The notes under the pieces are model-generated. The model saw only the letters and a list, made by a program, of their open reading frames with translations, searched no databases and was not told where the DNA came from. Shown here in pieces: positions 22,755 to 33,802 of a DNA stretch of 64,000 nucleotides (position 1 is the first letter of the stretch; every line of letters begins with the position of its first letter). Source of the stretch: Charina bottae (Eukaryota > Chordata > Lepidosauria > Squamata > Charinaidae); NCBI GenBank assembly GCA_023362775.1, contig JALMGJ010000005.1, positions 88,981,421 to 89,045,420 of the forward strand. Direction: 5' to 3'. The position numbers were made by a program, and so were the translations under genes.

Positions 22755-22913
22755 GGATGTGGGGCAGAGATCAACTCCAGAATGACATGTAGAAAAAAGA
22801 CTTTCATGGTCAATCTAGGGTACCACGCTGTATCAAGCCTGAATAGCTTTGTATAGGACTGAAAGGTTTGAACATCTATCTTAATTTATGTTCCCTTTGG
22901 GTACCAAGTGAAA

Positions 22914-23135
22914 GAGAACCAGTTTCATGTAGTGGTTAAATGCATCAGGCTTGAAACTGGGAGGCTGTGAGTTCTAGTCCTGCCTGAGTCATTAAGCAAG
23001 CTGGTTGGGTTTAGGCCAGTCACTCCCTCTCAGCCCTAGGAAGAAGGCAATGGCAACCACTTGTAAAAACATTGCAGGGAAAACAAGTCCATGCAGTTGC
23101 CGGAAGTCAAGACTAATTTTAAGGCACAGACATAC
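22914..23135 (+). mobile_element. SINE-B type I, plus strand
   Basis: Starts AGAGAACCAGTTTCATGTAG; then GTGAGTTCTAGTCCTGCCTG (B-box region), CCTAGGAAGAAGGCAATGGC, and a tail GGAAGTCAAGACTAATTTTA. Diverged, with no clear target duplication. Confidence 0.8.
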
Positions 23136-23481
23136 ATTCCAAATGAAAAGGAAAGAAAATCAGGTTTCATTCTCCATTCTCTTCTCCCCCCCCCCCATCT
23201 GTCTTGGAGAAAAGGCAGTGGATGCATCTGGTACTCATGACGCACTCACCTTATTGAAGTGTTGGGAACGTCATTCTGCAACTCAAGCTTTATTTGACTG
23301 CCCAGTGATTGATCAGTTCTAGCATGCAGCTCAAGTAATAATTACTGATGTTATTGATACTCTGCTTCACTGTGCCTTGTGCAAAACAATAGCATGCTCT
23401 GTAATGGCTCTCTGTAGGTAGCTGAATAAATCTTCAATGTCCAGAGGCAATATACCAGAAGATGGGTGTGATGATCCTGAC
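23136..23481. other. Unique non-coding stretch
   Basis: No gene is recognised. A C10 run lies near 23187-23196. Confidence 0.4.
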
Positions 23482-23521
23482 GGGGGGGGGGGGGGGGGGG
23501 AGAGGAGCAGGGTGGTTAATT

Positions 23522-23552
<31 letters not shown>

Positions 23553-23605
23553 TCGAATTTATAAAGCCGCCCATCTCACGAATATGCTGCTCTGCTCTAC
23601 TTTTG
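23482..23605 (-). repeat. G19 tract plus LINE-tail fragment with (TTTA)n
   Basis: A 19-base G run (23482-23500) is followed by (TTTA)8 (about 23521-23553) and ATAAAGCCGCCCATCTCACG. The last phrase is the reverse complement of a common squamate LINE 3' terminus (GATGGGCGGTATAAAT-type). The same terminus recurs at 25190, 25539, 28595, 37488 and 63085. Confidence 0.7.
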
Positions 23606-24645
23606 AGCTAGCCAGAAGCAAGGGGCCTGCCTGTTTGGAAATAGTATGTTGGATTAATTGAATTTTGCATCCATTACCAGATCAATAGATCCAAATCACC
23701 GAAGGACACTTAATTGTAAGTCCTCTGTAGTAGGTGGGCTTAAAAAAAAATCTAAATGAGCTATGCAAAGATTGCCTGCAGTTTTTATTTATATTGGGCT
23801 CATTTCAAGCCATCACCGTCAATCTGTTTTACTTATCACTCTGTAAATCATTACGCAGAATTAAGCACTTTACCGGCTTTTAAGGATTCTGCAATCATTT
23901 TAAGCACCCCTCCACCCTTCCAGGCTGGGTTTAAGTGCCCGAGCTGTTTCTCTGTAGCTCCTACAACATTATATGTGCCCAAGAGGAAACCGTTGGTCTT
24001 TGGAATACCGTGGGTGCACGGAAGCACAGTCGGCAATAAAGCAGCTTTTACAAGTTAAATAGTATTTTGAATGTTGAAGTTGTGGTGTTTTTCTTATTGT
24101 TAAGCAAGAGTTGGCTTGTATCCCAGGAGTACAGCTAACTCTGCTGGCAATCCTTATTTATCAGCACCGAGGAATTCAAGTTTTGAAACTAAACTTTGCT
24201 TTTCCCTCTCTTCTGCCCACAGCAGAAATGGAGGTGGAAATGGGTGAAGTACAGTGAGATATGGGCTGTTGGCAATCAGTCAGATAGCTTTGAATGTTGG
24301 ATACCATTCTCTAAATGCTTTCAAGTGTTAAGATAGAGAGATGCTGAGGTTTAAGCCTTCCTGGGAAGCCTGCTCATCTGTTCTGAAAGAAAGCTTGGAT
24401 TCCTTAATTTGATGTCTCTAGCTATAGCTCCTTGTTGGCAGATGAAAGGAATTCTGTGTAAGTCCAGAAGGTTTTTTCCCCTTTTATAAAACATCCTGAT
24501 CTGTCTCAGTTTAAAGCAGGTAGGTGACTTAAAGTAAGGTGGGTGCTGAACATGGTGAGAGGAAATGAGGGTGGCTCGATATGCAGGATTTCTGGGATAT
24601 AAGAGTGCATGTGGGTGAACTGGGCCATTTAGGTTTCATTCATTC
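23606..24645. other. Unique stretch; part looks like a conserved non-coding element
   Basis: No gene is recognised. 23755-24056 has balanced, low-repeat composition with octamer-like ATGCAAAG (23763) and homeodomain-type ATTA motifs. I would test it for cross-species conservation. This is an impression, not a match. Confidence 0.25.
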
Positions 24646-25030
24646 ATTGGCGACCACTCGTAGCCGAGTAAGATTGTCTTCCAGGGGTAAAATCTTAACG
24701 GTGGATCCGTAAGTGGCTGTAAAGGCCAATTCTGGATCCGCACAACCTCCCACAGTGGGGGCATAGGTTTCCGGGTGGGAGACGGTCATGATGAGGGTTT
24801 GCCTGACGTGCCTTCCTTTTAGCTCTTTTCTCCCTTTCGCCCTGTACTCGTGCTTCTTCAAAGTCCGTAGCGCCATTAATAAAGGCTGACCTCCAATTGA
24901 AATGCTCATGAGTTAGGGCTTCCCAGTTCTCAGTGCTGATATTACATTTTTTTAAAATTAGCTTTGAGAGTGTCTTTGAATCTCTTTTGCTGTCCACCAA
25001 TATTCCGTTTTCCATTCTTAAGTTGGGTTT
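24646..25030 (-). pseudogene. LINE reverse transcriptase C-terminal fragment with C2H2 finger
   Basis: Minus-strand translation of 24695-25015 gives a 106-residue open frame. It holds a block LSKLILKKCNISTENWEALT, a basic stretch EREKRAKRKARQAN, and a final CPHCGRLCGSRIGLYSHLRI followed by H. The last is a C-x2-C-x12-H-x3-H zinc finger. Such a finger closes the ORF of some non-LTR retrotransposons. I cannot fix the clade (R4/Dong and RTE-like are candidates). The nucleotides left of the open frame (24646-24694) look like the 3' untranslated end. Confidence 0.7.
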
Positions 25031-25189
25031 AAGGAATTACTAAGGTGTGATATTTCATTCTTGATCCGCCTGTAGTTTGAGGAAGGTCAGTAAAACTCGA
25101 GAAGGTGTGTGGACTTCCTATTAAAACCTTTCTAGTTTTGAAGTAATCAAAGCAAGTAAGAGGCCAGTTCAGAGTGTGCCTCCTTATTA

Positions 25190-25250
25190 GACTATTATTT
25201 ATTTATTATTAAATTTATACACCGCCCATCTCACAATAAAAGTGACCATC
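25190..25250 (-). repeat. LINE 3'-tail fragment
   Basis: TTATTTATTTATTATTAAAT leads into ATACACCGCCCATCTCACAA, the reverse complement of the recurrent squamate LINE terminus. Confidence 0.6.
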
Positions 25251-25538
25251 ATTATTAATCTATGATCCCATAATTGGTTAATATATGTCATCCTTTCTGT
25301 GTTTACCATCAGTGTCCAGTAGAAGCCACAATGACATCATGGTCGGGTGGAAGCCACAATGATCTCATACACAGCTCTCACAAATTATACAGTTCACATC
25401 ACTTACGCAATGACATTGTCACACCCCTCATATGGCCCAACTGGGCAAATTTGTTCTGTTGTTTTTGTAAATTGCAGTTTTCCTTTATGTCTAAACCAGA
25501 AGTCTCTGATTCAAGGATTTTCTCCAAGCTCTGGTTTC
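25251..25538. other. Unique non-coding stretch
   Basis: No gene is recognised. It contains a partial direct duplication of GAAGCCACAATGA (25323 and 25350). Confidence 0.4.
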
Positions 25539-25620
25539 ATTTTATTTATTTATTTATTTATTTATTTATCAAATGTTGCCACCGCCCATCTCCCCCCGAA
25601 AGAGGGACTCTGGGCGGTTC
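25539..25620 (-). repeat. LINE 3'-tail fragment with (TTTA)7
   Basis: (TTTA)n at 25539-25568 is followed by ACCGCCCATCTCCCCCCGAA and GGACTCTGGGCGGTTC, the recurrent LINE terminus hairpin. Confidence 0.7.
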
Positions 25621-26756
25621 ATCCTTCTCTCTTATTTTTGAGAAAGTTTTATTTTCAAGAATATTTTCAGAACAGGCTGGAAACCACTCTTTTTCTTGTT
25701 TTTATTTCCTAAGCAAAACTAACACAAGGATGGGACAAGAGTAGCGAGGGTGCTCAAGGTTTAGCTCAATATGATGAATAATGGTTTATCGGGCCAGGAC
25801 CATTGTGATTTGAGCTGATTGCACATAATTTGACAAACTTTGCTATTTACAAGTTCTGTTATAGGTTATTTTTTAAAGGGGATATGTAATATCTGTTCAG
25901 TGTAATATAACTTGGAAGTAAGCATTGGACATGAGTATTGTTGCTTTCGACTTCTTCATATTAAGCCAGATAGTTTTCAAATGTTTCTTTTAAAGTAAAA
26001 GAAAATGTTGTTAATGTGAAATATCCCCAAGCAAAAGGAACAGAAAGCAAGTATATACAAGACAATGGAAAGAGAGCCCATATCTTTCTTGGTCAGGCAA
26101 CTGAGTATTGCCGAGTTCAGGGCTTGGATATTCTTCAAAATAAGGGTAAGTGATTCAGGCTGGATGTAGAAAGTGACAGGAAATACCTAGATATGTTTTT
26201 TTTAAAGTGATTAGAACTGGAATGTTTTGTTAATAGCCAGTTTTCATGAGCTATAGCCTTGGGTTATGGCTGTTCAGGTAAATGCTGAAGAATGTAACTT
26301 GCACATAGTTTTCAAACCATCACTTCATTCTGGGGAAAGAGGAAACGTGGTGCTTATTTAGTCCATAACTATGTGTTCCTTAACTTCAATGTAAGCCTCA
26401 TTGAGCTCACAAAGCTTTAGTAAGTTTGTTTTGGGATTCTTGGGGAGAAGGAAACAAGAGCACCTCTTTCCCAACAGGTAGAACCCAAACTTTTTTCCCT
26501 TGTTAAAAATCCACACGTCTCTCCCATAAATGCTTAATGCATCTTCATCTTGCAGTAAAATGCATTGAAGCAAGTGAATGTTGGTTTTCTCAACAGCGTG
26601 GTTGGGAGCTGGGAAGACGCTGCAGGTATACATTCTTTTTCTTTTAAATTGCACTGAATAAACTTGTATTACTTGCAAGCAGTTTTCAAATTTTATAGCT
26701 CTAAAGGAAAAAAAATACAATTCCAAATGCAGCATACGCAGTTGGCAACTAATTAT
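25621..26756. other. Unique non-coding stretch
   Basis: No gene is recognised. A 125-codon minus-strand open frame at 26358-26735 has no recognisable domain. Confidence 0.4.
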
Positions 26757-26764
26757 TGGTAGAG

Positions 26765-26898
26765 CAGTGTTTCTCCACCTTGGCCACTTGAAGATGTGTG
26801 GACTTCAAGTCCCAGAATTCCCCAGCCAGCATGCTGGCTAGGGAATTCTAGGACTTGAAGTCCACACATCTTCAAGTGGCCAAGGTGGAGAAACACTG
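26765..26898. mobile_element. hAT-P palindromic element
   Basis: A 134-bp near-perfect palindrome. CAGTGTTTCTCCACCTTGGC pairs with GCCAAGGTGGAGAAACACTG, centred on CCAGCATGCTGG near 26831. Flanks TGGTAGAG (26757-26764) and GGCTAGAG (26899-26906) agree at 6 of 8 positions, which fits a diverged hAT duplication. A hAT-H element starts 8 bp later. Confidence 0.85.
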
Positions 26899-26906
26899 GG
26901 CTAGAG

Positions 26907-27165
26907 CAGAGCTTTCCAAACTTTTCATGTTGGTGACACACTTTTTAGACATGCATCATTTCGCGACACACTCTTACAGCAGGGCACAAGGCAGGCACTA
27001 GGACGTGCGTGGAATCACAGCAGGTTTGGAGGCAGCAAGGCACAAGGCAGGCACTAGGACCTGCGCGGAATCCTGGCAGGGCTCGGAGGCAGCAGCAGCC
27101 GCGACACACCCAGACACTGCAGCCGACACACTAACGTGTCACGACACACAATTTGGAAAGCTCTG
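26907..27165. mobile_element. hAT-H element (copy 4), abutting hAT-P
   Basis: Starts CAGAGCTTTCCAAACTTTTC and ends CAATTTGGAAAGCTCTG. Perfect 8-bp duplications GGCTAGAG lie at 26899-26906 and 27166-27173. The left duplication is also the right flank of the hAT-P palindrome. Inside, a unit of about 58 bp (GCACAAGGCAGGCACTAGGA) is duplicated. Same subfamily as the copy at 32048. Confidence 0.93.
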
Positions 27166-27173
27166 GGCTAGAG

Positions 27174-28235
27174 GCTGGGAAAAGGCTCTCTCGACTTGTC
27201 CACCCAAGTGGATAACTTCAGCAGGTTTTCTAGTGGAATTGTAACTCTCATTCACCTGGTAAAGAAAAAAAAAACATATGAGAAAAAAGTGAGGAGTTGG
27301 TGTGTTTGAGAAAGGGAAGAGGGCAATGGATCCGTTGTTGTGAAATAGAGAAGAGAATCTAAATGCTTTTTTTTTTGTCAAGCCGGCCCTATTGGTAGGC
27401 AGAAGAGCGTAGGTGCCATAAATGGAGAGCGAAGAATGTTCCTCCCATACCGTTCTTTCTAATGCTTGTTTCTGGCTGGTCAAGGGGCCAAGTCCTAAAG
27501 GCACCATACAGACAGTGCTTTTAGGAAAGACCTGTGTCAGAGCTGCAGCGGATCTCTTGTGCACTCATGCACTGCTTTGCTCTTGTGCTGGACCCTTGGG
27601 TTGAGTGTCCTTTCTGAGGAGATGCTAGGAATGGTTGTAAAGGTAGCAGTCACTGCCACATGGCCATTTTCTGCACTCCCTAAATTAGATCCTCAACCAA
27701 CATCTCTCTAGCTACTTTCAAACCAGGTACTTAAAAAAAAAAAAAAAAAAGTCAGCCGTGCTGCATTGTTGGGTCAATATGGAATATCTGTTGTGAAATG
27801 TTGCCTTCCACGTTTATGGTGTGTAGCTGACTCGTAAAGTCAGGTGGGTTCGTTGGGTTGAATTCTGTGGCATAAAGAAATGCTACCTTGCCAGAACTCT
27901 GTCTTGTGATTTTTCAACCATTTGCTTTCCTTGCAAAAGAAACTTCTGCTTTTCTACCTGTTTCTCAAGGTTCCTAAGAATTTATTTTGAATTTTTCTGT
28001 AAAGCATTTTGGGACTTATTGGATGGTTGTAGGCAGCAGAAGATGTTTCTTTTGGGGTTGCAGTTTCCTGTCTTATTATTTATGTACATAATACATCTAT
28101 ATTGCTTCCTAGATTACAACCATCTTGAAATGGTTCACGAAAGAACAATTAAAACACAACAATAAAGCCTCAATAAATTAGAAACAGGTAAAGCAGCTAT
28201 TAGTGCAAATGGAAAGGATGCAACACCCTTTTCCT
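27174..28235. other. Unique non-coding stretch
   Basis: No gene is recognised. An A-run of about 19 lies at 27732-27750. A minus-strand 141-codon open frame (27139-27564) and its plus-strand counterpart are unrecognised and partly overlap the hAT end. Confidence 0.4.
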
Positions 28236-28400
28236 ATTTATTAGATTTATAATCCACTTTTTTTTTTCCAAGAGCACATGGCAATTCACATGGAGGTCTC
28301 TCTTCATCTTATTCCCACAGTTGCAGCCCTGAGTACCCCAGAGTCATGCAGGGAGTATCTTTGGTTGAGCATGGACTTGAACCTAGGTCTCTGTAATAAA
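28236..28400 (-). mobile_element. Old SINE-like remnant
   Basis: TTATTAGATTTATAATCCAC at the left and GGACTTGAACCTAGGTCTCT near the right recall the reverse complement of an ancient tRNA-type SINE (B-box-like GAACCTAGG). Diverged; tentative. Confidence 0.4.
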
Positions 28401-28594
28401 ACATATTACAGAGACTGCTTAAAACAATTAATTAAACATAAAGAAAAACCAAGATGGGTTATAATCAGAATGTTATACGTGACATTAACCAGTGGCATGG
28501 CCTCCTTGGATTCCAGGGGATCCCCAGGCCTGTTGAAAAATTTCTACAATGTGTTGAATGAGCCCTTTGCTTTCAGTAGGCACCTAAAAGATAT

Positions 28595-28667
28595 AATTTA
28601 TTTATTTCTTTCTTTAATTTATATAACCGCCCATCTCCCCCAACGGGGAACTCTGGGCGGTAATAAT
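28595..28667 (-). repeat. LINE 3'-tail fragment
   Basis: ATTTATTTATTTCTTTCTTT, then ATAACCGCCCATCTCCCCCA and GGGAACTCTGGGCGGTAATA: the recurrent terminus hairpin. Confidence 0.7.
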
Positions 28668-30160
28668 TGTTGATGTCTCATAGATATTGGGAGGAGAACA
28701 ATTAAGAAAGCAGGTATCCTCACAGAAAAACAATCCCTGAAAGTGACCACAAGAGGAGCATGAGTAAGCTGTCCTCTGACTTTTAGTTCTGATCCAGGGA
28801 AAAACCATGGTTAGCAGCCTGAAACCTACTGTGAGACCAGGTATAGTCAGCAGAGTTGCACACTCTGTCTTTATCTCACATATAGTCATCCATCAGGGTG
28901 TCCAAGGCTGATTCTGCCCCCAGATCAGATCGACATGCAAGCTGGAATGGGTTAACCTAATAGGTGACTTCAAAAGCATCTGCAGCCATACAATCACACA
29001 AGAATCCTGCCTCCCAACATTTATCCCAGGGTTGAATCATTTGTGACTCAAGAATAATCCCCTTCCTCTTCCAAGTCTATGATGGGCTTTTTCAGGAGTG
29101 GGCTGAAAGCTTGAAAGAAGTGATGGAAGGATTGTCCATCACTGTTTGGATCCACAACTTTCCTTCAGTCTGTGAAGACGCCCATCGGGAGGATGGTGGT
29201 GTTTTTCCTTGGGTTTAAAGTGAAATATGGGAAGCCAGAGAGGCCGTTGGAGAGATTACTGTGCAGAATATTCATTCCACCTTTGACCATCTCATTAGTA
29301 AAACACAAGAAGGTCCATCAAAATTCTCTTTTCCTTGGAAAATCATTTTTTTAACATGTTCTGCTTGTCATTTGTCCAGACACTGCAAAAAGAAGTTGAA
29401 AATGGGTAAGGAGAAACGATCAACATCTTTCCATGGGGAAAAAAAACATACACATTGACATTTATTTAGTCAATGACTAGCAAAATAGCTAGAACCCTAA
29501 AACAACATATAAAAGCAGGCTCAAATACAATAAAAGCAATAAAACCACCATAGCCGTACCATGGAATTTATCTCCTCTCCAGTTTTCTACTCTGAGACAG
29601 AGCTCTCAAGATTTTAGAATAGAGCTATGGGCAGAATCGGCTAAAACAGCTTTCTAGTGTCTTTCTTCCAGGGTCACTAGCAACCAGGCATTTGAGAGGC
29701 AAATGATGAGTATTTTGGGGTAAACAAGTTTATCTGCTAAGTTTGTAGGGTTTTTTAAACTGCTTTATACTGACTCTAGTCCAGTGGCAGAGCCCATATT
29801 TTGCCTGTGGATATTTTCAGGTTTAACTCATGATTTAGGAGGCTGCCAGTGAGAGGACACTGGGCCAGATGAGCAGGTAGCATAGGACTACCAGATCTGG
29901 ATTGTAAACATCTGGAAAGCCACTAAATCACGGCAAAGCTGTTCTGCATTTCTTTCCTGCTATATTTTGGTTCTCTGGGTTTTTATAGCTCATATTGGGT
30001 AGCCTGCAATGGAGTGATCTATTTATTAAGGAAATTCCTTTATTGCCTGTGGTCTAATTACAGGAGAGCTAATAATAAGAATATAATTAATACGTGTGAA
30101 ATTTCAACCAAGCCACAGCCACTGCATGTTCCGCAAGCATTTTCCAATGTGTGGTTTCAG

Positions 30161-30167
<7 letters not shown>
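28668..30167. other. Unique non-coding stretch
   Basis: No gene is recognised in 1.5 kb. 29460-29560 is A-rich and may be a LINE tail. 30030-30160 looks low in repeats and could be conserved. Confidence 0.35.

Positions 30168-30193
<26 letters not shown>
30168..30193. repeat. (AG)13 microsatellite
   Basis: An uninterrupted AG run after AAAGAAAG. Confidence 0.95.
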
Positions 30194-30197
<4 letters not shown>

Positions 30198-30587
30198 CTT
30201 TCCAAGATTTTTGCAATGTTTTTGTAGCATTGCATGGCTTAAATTGAGTAATAATTGAATGACACATGGATTTAAATTAATCTACTGGTGGAAGGTAGGG
30301 CTGAGCACATTTCACATCCTTGTACAATTCATGTCTTTAGATAATTAGCTGCTTTTCTTAAGAAGCCGTTTGTTTGATGTAAGCTGTCATTAATAAGATG
30401 TCTTCTGTCTGACATGGTGTCTTGCACATGTGGTTGTCATGACAGCATTCTGCACTTGAAAACTTTGAGGATATGGGTCTTGGACTCTTACCGATGTATG
30501 GTATTTCTTCCATGCCTCTTTTTGCTCTCTACCTCTACCACTGCCTCTACCATCAATTCCCAGCCATCTAATTATTGCTCTTCTAAG
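30194..30587. other. Unique non-coding stretch
   Basis: Nothing gene-like is seen. Confidence 0.4.
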
Positions 30588-31041
30588 TTTTTGTTGTTTA
30601 TTCGTTCAGTTGCTTCCGACTCTTCGTGACTTCATGGACCAGCCCATGCCAGAGCTTCCTGTCGGCCGTCACCATCCCCAGCTCCCCCATGGTTGAGTCT
30701 GTCACCTCCAGAATATCATCCATCCATCTTGCCCTTGGTTGGCCCCTCTTCCTTTTGCCTTCCACTTTCCCTAGCATCAGCTTCTTCTCCAGGGTATCCT
30801 GTCTTCACATTATGTGGCCAAAGTACTTCAGTTTTGCCTTTAATATCATTCCCTCAAGTGAGCAGTCTGGCTTTATTTCCTGGAGTATGGACTGGTTTGA
30901 TCTTCTTGCAGTCCAAGGCACTCTCAGAATTTTCCTCCAACACCACAGTTCAGAAGCATCTACCTTCCTTCGCTCAGCCTTCCTTATGGTCCAGCTCTCA
31001 CAGCCATAGGTTACTACAGGGAATACCATTGCTTTAACTAT
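30588..31041 (-). mobile_element. BovB LINE 3' end with reverse-transcriptase C-terminus
   Basis: The left edge is the reversed (AAC)n tail and TTCGTTCAGTTGCTTCCGAC. The minus-strand open frame at 30805-31029 contains VVTYGCESWTIRKAERRK, WCWRKILRVPWTARRSNQS and LKAKLKYFGHIM. These are the hallmark C-terminal blocks of BovB/RTE-type reverse transcriptases. 5'-truncated and non-functional. The second BovB copy is at 16807. Confidence 0.95.
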
Positions 31042-31589
31042 GCGTAACTAATGCATAAGTAAATAATGCGTAAGTAATGATAGCTTATTAGACCAGATTT
31101 TATTACAGCATGAGAATAAGCCTGGTGGATTCAGCCTCAGGTCTGTCCTGTTTTAGCATTTTGTTTCTCACAGTGGCATCAGAGGACTCTGAGGCGCTCA
31201 CAGTGAAAAGATGGAGACATATCCCTCTCCACCGTTATTCCTCTAATGTTTGGAGATACGCTGCCTCTACCCCAGAGAAACATGGCATCTTCAAGACTGA
31301 TAGACCCATCCTCGTTCATGTTAGGCCCAGCCCAAGAATGACAAAGAATCAATCCAACCAAACTGCAGTTCTTTATTTGCTCACACCGTATAGACAGAAT
31401 CTTGCCAGACTAAAGCTACTCTACCTAACCTAAGGGGAAATAACCTGGGAAGGCTCTAGGGCGGGGCTACTCCGAACCTCTTAGTCTTCCCACCTTCCAG
31501 CTCCGGACTGTGTTTCTCTTATCTTGCTCCCCTCCTTGCAATGTGCTCCCTTCTTCCTGAGAACCAGCAGTGTTACTGAAGTCCATCAC
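31042..31589. other. Non-coding stretch of unknown origin
   Basis: No gene is recognised. The phrases at 31370-31500 (TTTATTTGCTCACACCGTAT, then a GC-richer part) could be part of an LTR or other old repeat, but I cannot name it. Confidence 0.3.
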
Positions 31590-31910
31590 AGTTCAATTCC
31601 CTTGTAGAGCTAATGGCTATCATTATGTCTTATGACAATGAATCCCACAGATTAATTATGTACTGTGTGAAGAGGTACTTTATTTTGTGTGTTCTAAATC
31701 TCCTTCCAGTTAGCTTCATTAGATGACCCCTGGATCTGGTCTTTGGAAAAATGCAGAAAAATTTCTCCCTGTCCACTTTCTTCATGCCCTGCATGATTCT
31801 ATACACTTCAGTCAGATTTTATACACTTCAATCTAACTTGGTTGCTGTTCTTCCAAGCTAGAGTCCTAAAGGTTTTAGTCTTTTTTGTTAGGAAGGTGGT
31901 CAAACACTAT
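31590..31910 (-). mobile_element. CR1 LINE 3' region fragment, minus strand
   Basis: On the plus strand TGTGTGAAGAGGTACTTTAT, then GCTTCATTAGATGACCCCTG, then AAATTTCTCCCTGTCCACTT and ATGATTCTATACACTTCA follow the reverse complement of the CR1 3' region, the same family as 7685-8220. Confidence 0.85.
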
Positions 31911-32047
31911 CCCTCTAACTGAGAGTTTCTAAATCTTTCTGTGCCATGGACCCCTTTGAGAGCCTGGTGAAACCTACAGAGCAGAGGTCATAAATTACTT
32001 TGTAGCCTACATTGATTATTGAATAAAAAGATACATTTCAATTAGAG

Positions 32048-32286
32048 CAGAGCTTTCCAAACTTTTCATGTTGGTGACAGACTTTTTAGACATGCATCAT
32101 TTTGCGACTCACTCTTACAGCAAAGCACAAGGCAGGCACTAGGACCTGCACTCAATCACAGCAGATTTGGAGGCAGCAAGGCACAAGGCAGGCACTAGGA
32201 CCTGCGCGGAATCCTGGCAGGGCTCAGAGGCAGCAGCAGCCGAGACACACCCAGACACTGCAGCTGACACAGTTTGGAAAGCTCTG
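32048..32286. mobile_element. hAT-H element (copy 5)
   Basis: Starts CAGAGCTTTCCAAACTTTTC and ends CAGTTTGGAAAGCTCTG. Perfect 8-bp duplications AATTAGAG lie at 32040-32047 and 32287-32294. Same subfamily as copy 4, with the duplicated GCACAAGGCAGGCACTAGGA unit. Confidence 0.94.
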
Positions 32287-32294
32287 AATTAGAG

Positions 32295-33131
32295 GATAGT
32301 GAAAAGAAAGTTGTAATTTTTTCCCCATCCATGTTCATGGACCCCCTGAAATGTATTCACCAAGGGTCCATGGAATGCAGGTGAAGAACCCTGCTCTCAT
32401 AGAAATTTCTGTTCCAATTGTGAGTGGAGGTCTACAAGCATGGAATGAGGTTAAGCATCTTTTGTAGCTTTTGGCTCCATCTAGTTGTCATCCAGATTTT
32501 TGTAGACCAGATCTAGTTCCCCATAGGAGGTCATCAAAAATATTTGCTTTACTTTATGGAATCAAAACTATTTTCCCTTGGGTCTGATAGATTGGTTGTT
32601 GAGGTTTCTGGCTTCAATTAGCTGTGCTGGGTTTTTTCACATCTCAGGTGGGTTCACACATCACATTAAACCAAGAGCAAGCAAAATACATTGCAGCTTA
32701 GCATCCTATGTAAAACAGGCCATTATCTGATGTAACAGGATTGACCCCTGTCCTAAATGGCTCTCATGGGCTAGACTAACTTCATCTGTCCACCCTGCAT
32801 AACAACATATGCTCTTTGTAGTGGTATCACCATGTCATACTGATGCCGGGATCACTTGCAAAGGGTGTGGGAAATTTAAAGATAGAAGTGGGGTCAGAGA
32901 ACTTTCAGTTGCCTTTTGGCTTTGCATTTCAAGATGGTTTCAAATTCCTTTGGTTACAGTGCTCTGCAGTTTAATGTGTAACAGGAAGTTTCACACAATA
33001 CCTGGTTGAATTAGGTAGATCCAATAAATCAACCATAGGTTGAAAAGAGAACTGTTAGAGATGCTAGCTAGACTCTCACGAGTATGAAATGCATTTGCAA
33101 TTACAGTAGATACCATGTGTATCTGTGTACC
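32295..33131. other. Unique non-coding stretch
   Basis: No gene or recognisable repeat is seen. Confidence 0.4.
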
Positions 33132-33155
33132 GTGTGTGTGTGTGTGTGTGTGTGT
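33132..33155. repeat. (GT)12 microsatellite
   Basis: Uninterrupted TG run. Confidence 0.95.
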
Positions 33156-33802
33156 AGAATCAAATTGTTGAGAAAAATCCAAAACAATAATATAACTGCT
33201 TTCACTATTCCACCTATAATGGGTAGATAAAAAAGTTGGGATAGAGATATATATTATATATTGTTTAATATTTGACCAAAATAACCCTTTTTAAAAATGA
33301 GTTCTAGTACCTAAGAATTAGCACTTCCAGAATTAAGAATCAGCAACTGTTAGTATCTGTTTACAACCTCTCTTGTAAATGATATAATGGTATTGCATCT
33401 CTAATTATGACTTATTAATTCTTAGCACACACACAATCTTGATCATGTTACCTTAATAGTTCATCCTTAATCTCTCTATAAGGCTTATTATTAGGGTTAT
33501 TTGTTAAGAGTGGTATATATGAATGGAAAATAAGAAATGGATGCTGGAGACAGAACATGAATTCTAGAATTAAAGCACATCTGTTTGCTATATGGATGTT
33601 CTGGCTCCAAGAATCCCTTGGAATAAGTACAAATAGACCCCTTCACTTTAAAACTATTTCAGGGGGCTTTATTTTATTGCAAAATCAATTTCTCTGGTCT
33701 CCTTGCCAGACATAAACAGCATGGGGTATACAAACTAGACATTTAACTCTCTCACTTTGGGCATGAACTTCTTACCATGCTTGGTTGTCCTGATGCTTAT
33801 GC
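33156..33802. other. Unique AT-rich stretch
   Basis: Nothing gene-like is recognised. An AT-rich patch lies at 33240-33290. Confidence 0.4.

Larger units (their letters stand above)
20270..22860 (+). pseudogene. Decayed DIRS-like retroelement (RT and RNase H remnant)
   Basis: With frameshifts and stops, plus-strand translation shows the order of a DIRS-type polyprotein. At about 20305-20345 there is a GLYSVFFTDPKKK-like block, matching the fingers motif before the reverse transcriptase core. At about 20500-20520 there is an HIPIH block. At about 21461-21510 there is VPWERFHYHSLQ. At about 21590-21720 there is a KWWLFEALIQEY block with STDAKAIYTE, which is RNase H-like. At about 21770-21830 there is HVLLLTGIVATKTYI with GEGG. 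At about 22100-22190 there are WPKDLPNAF and LINPKFLRVVQGQRAEVIL. These correspond to blocks known from DIRS/Ngaro elements. The region is split by SINE-B (20616), hAT-H (20828) and hAT-H (22364). No tyrosine recombinase remnant was recognised. It is clearly dead. Confidence 0.75.
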
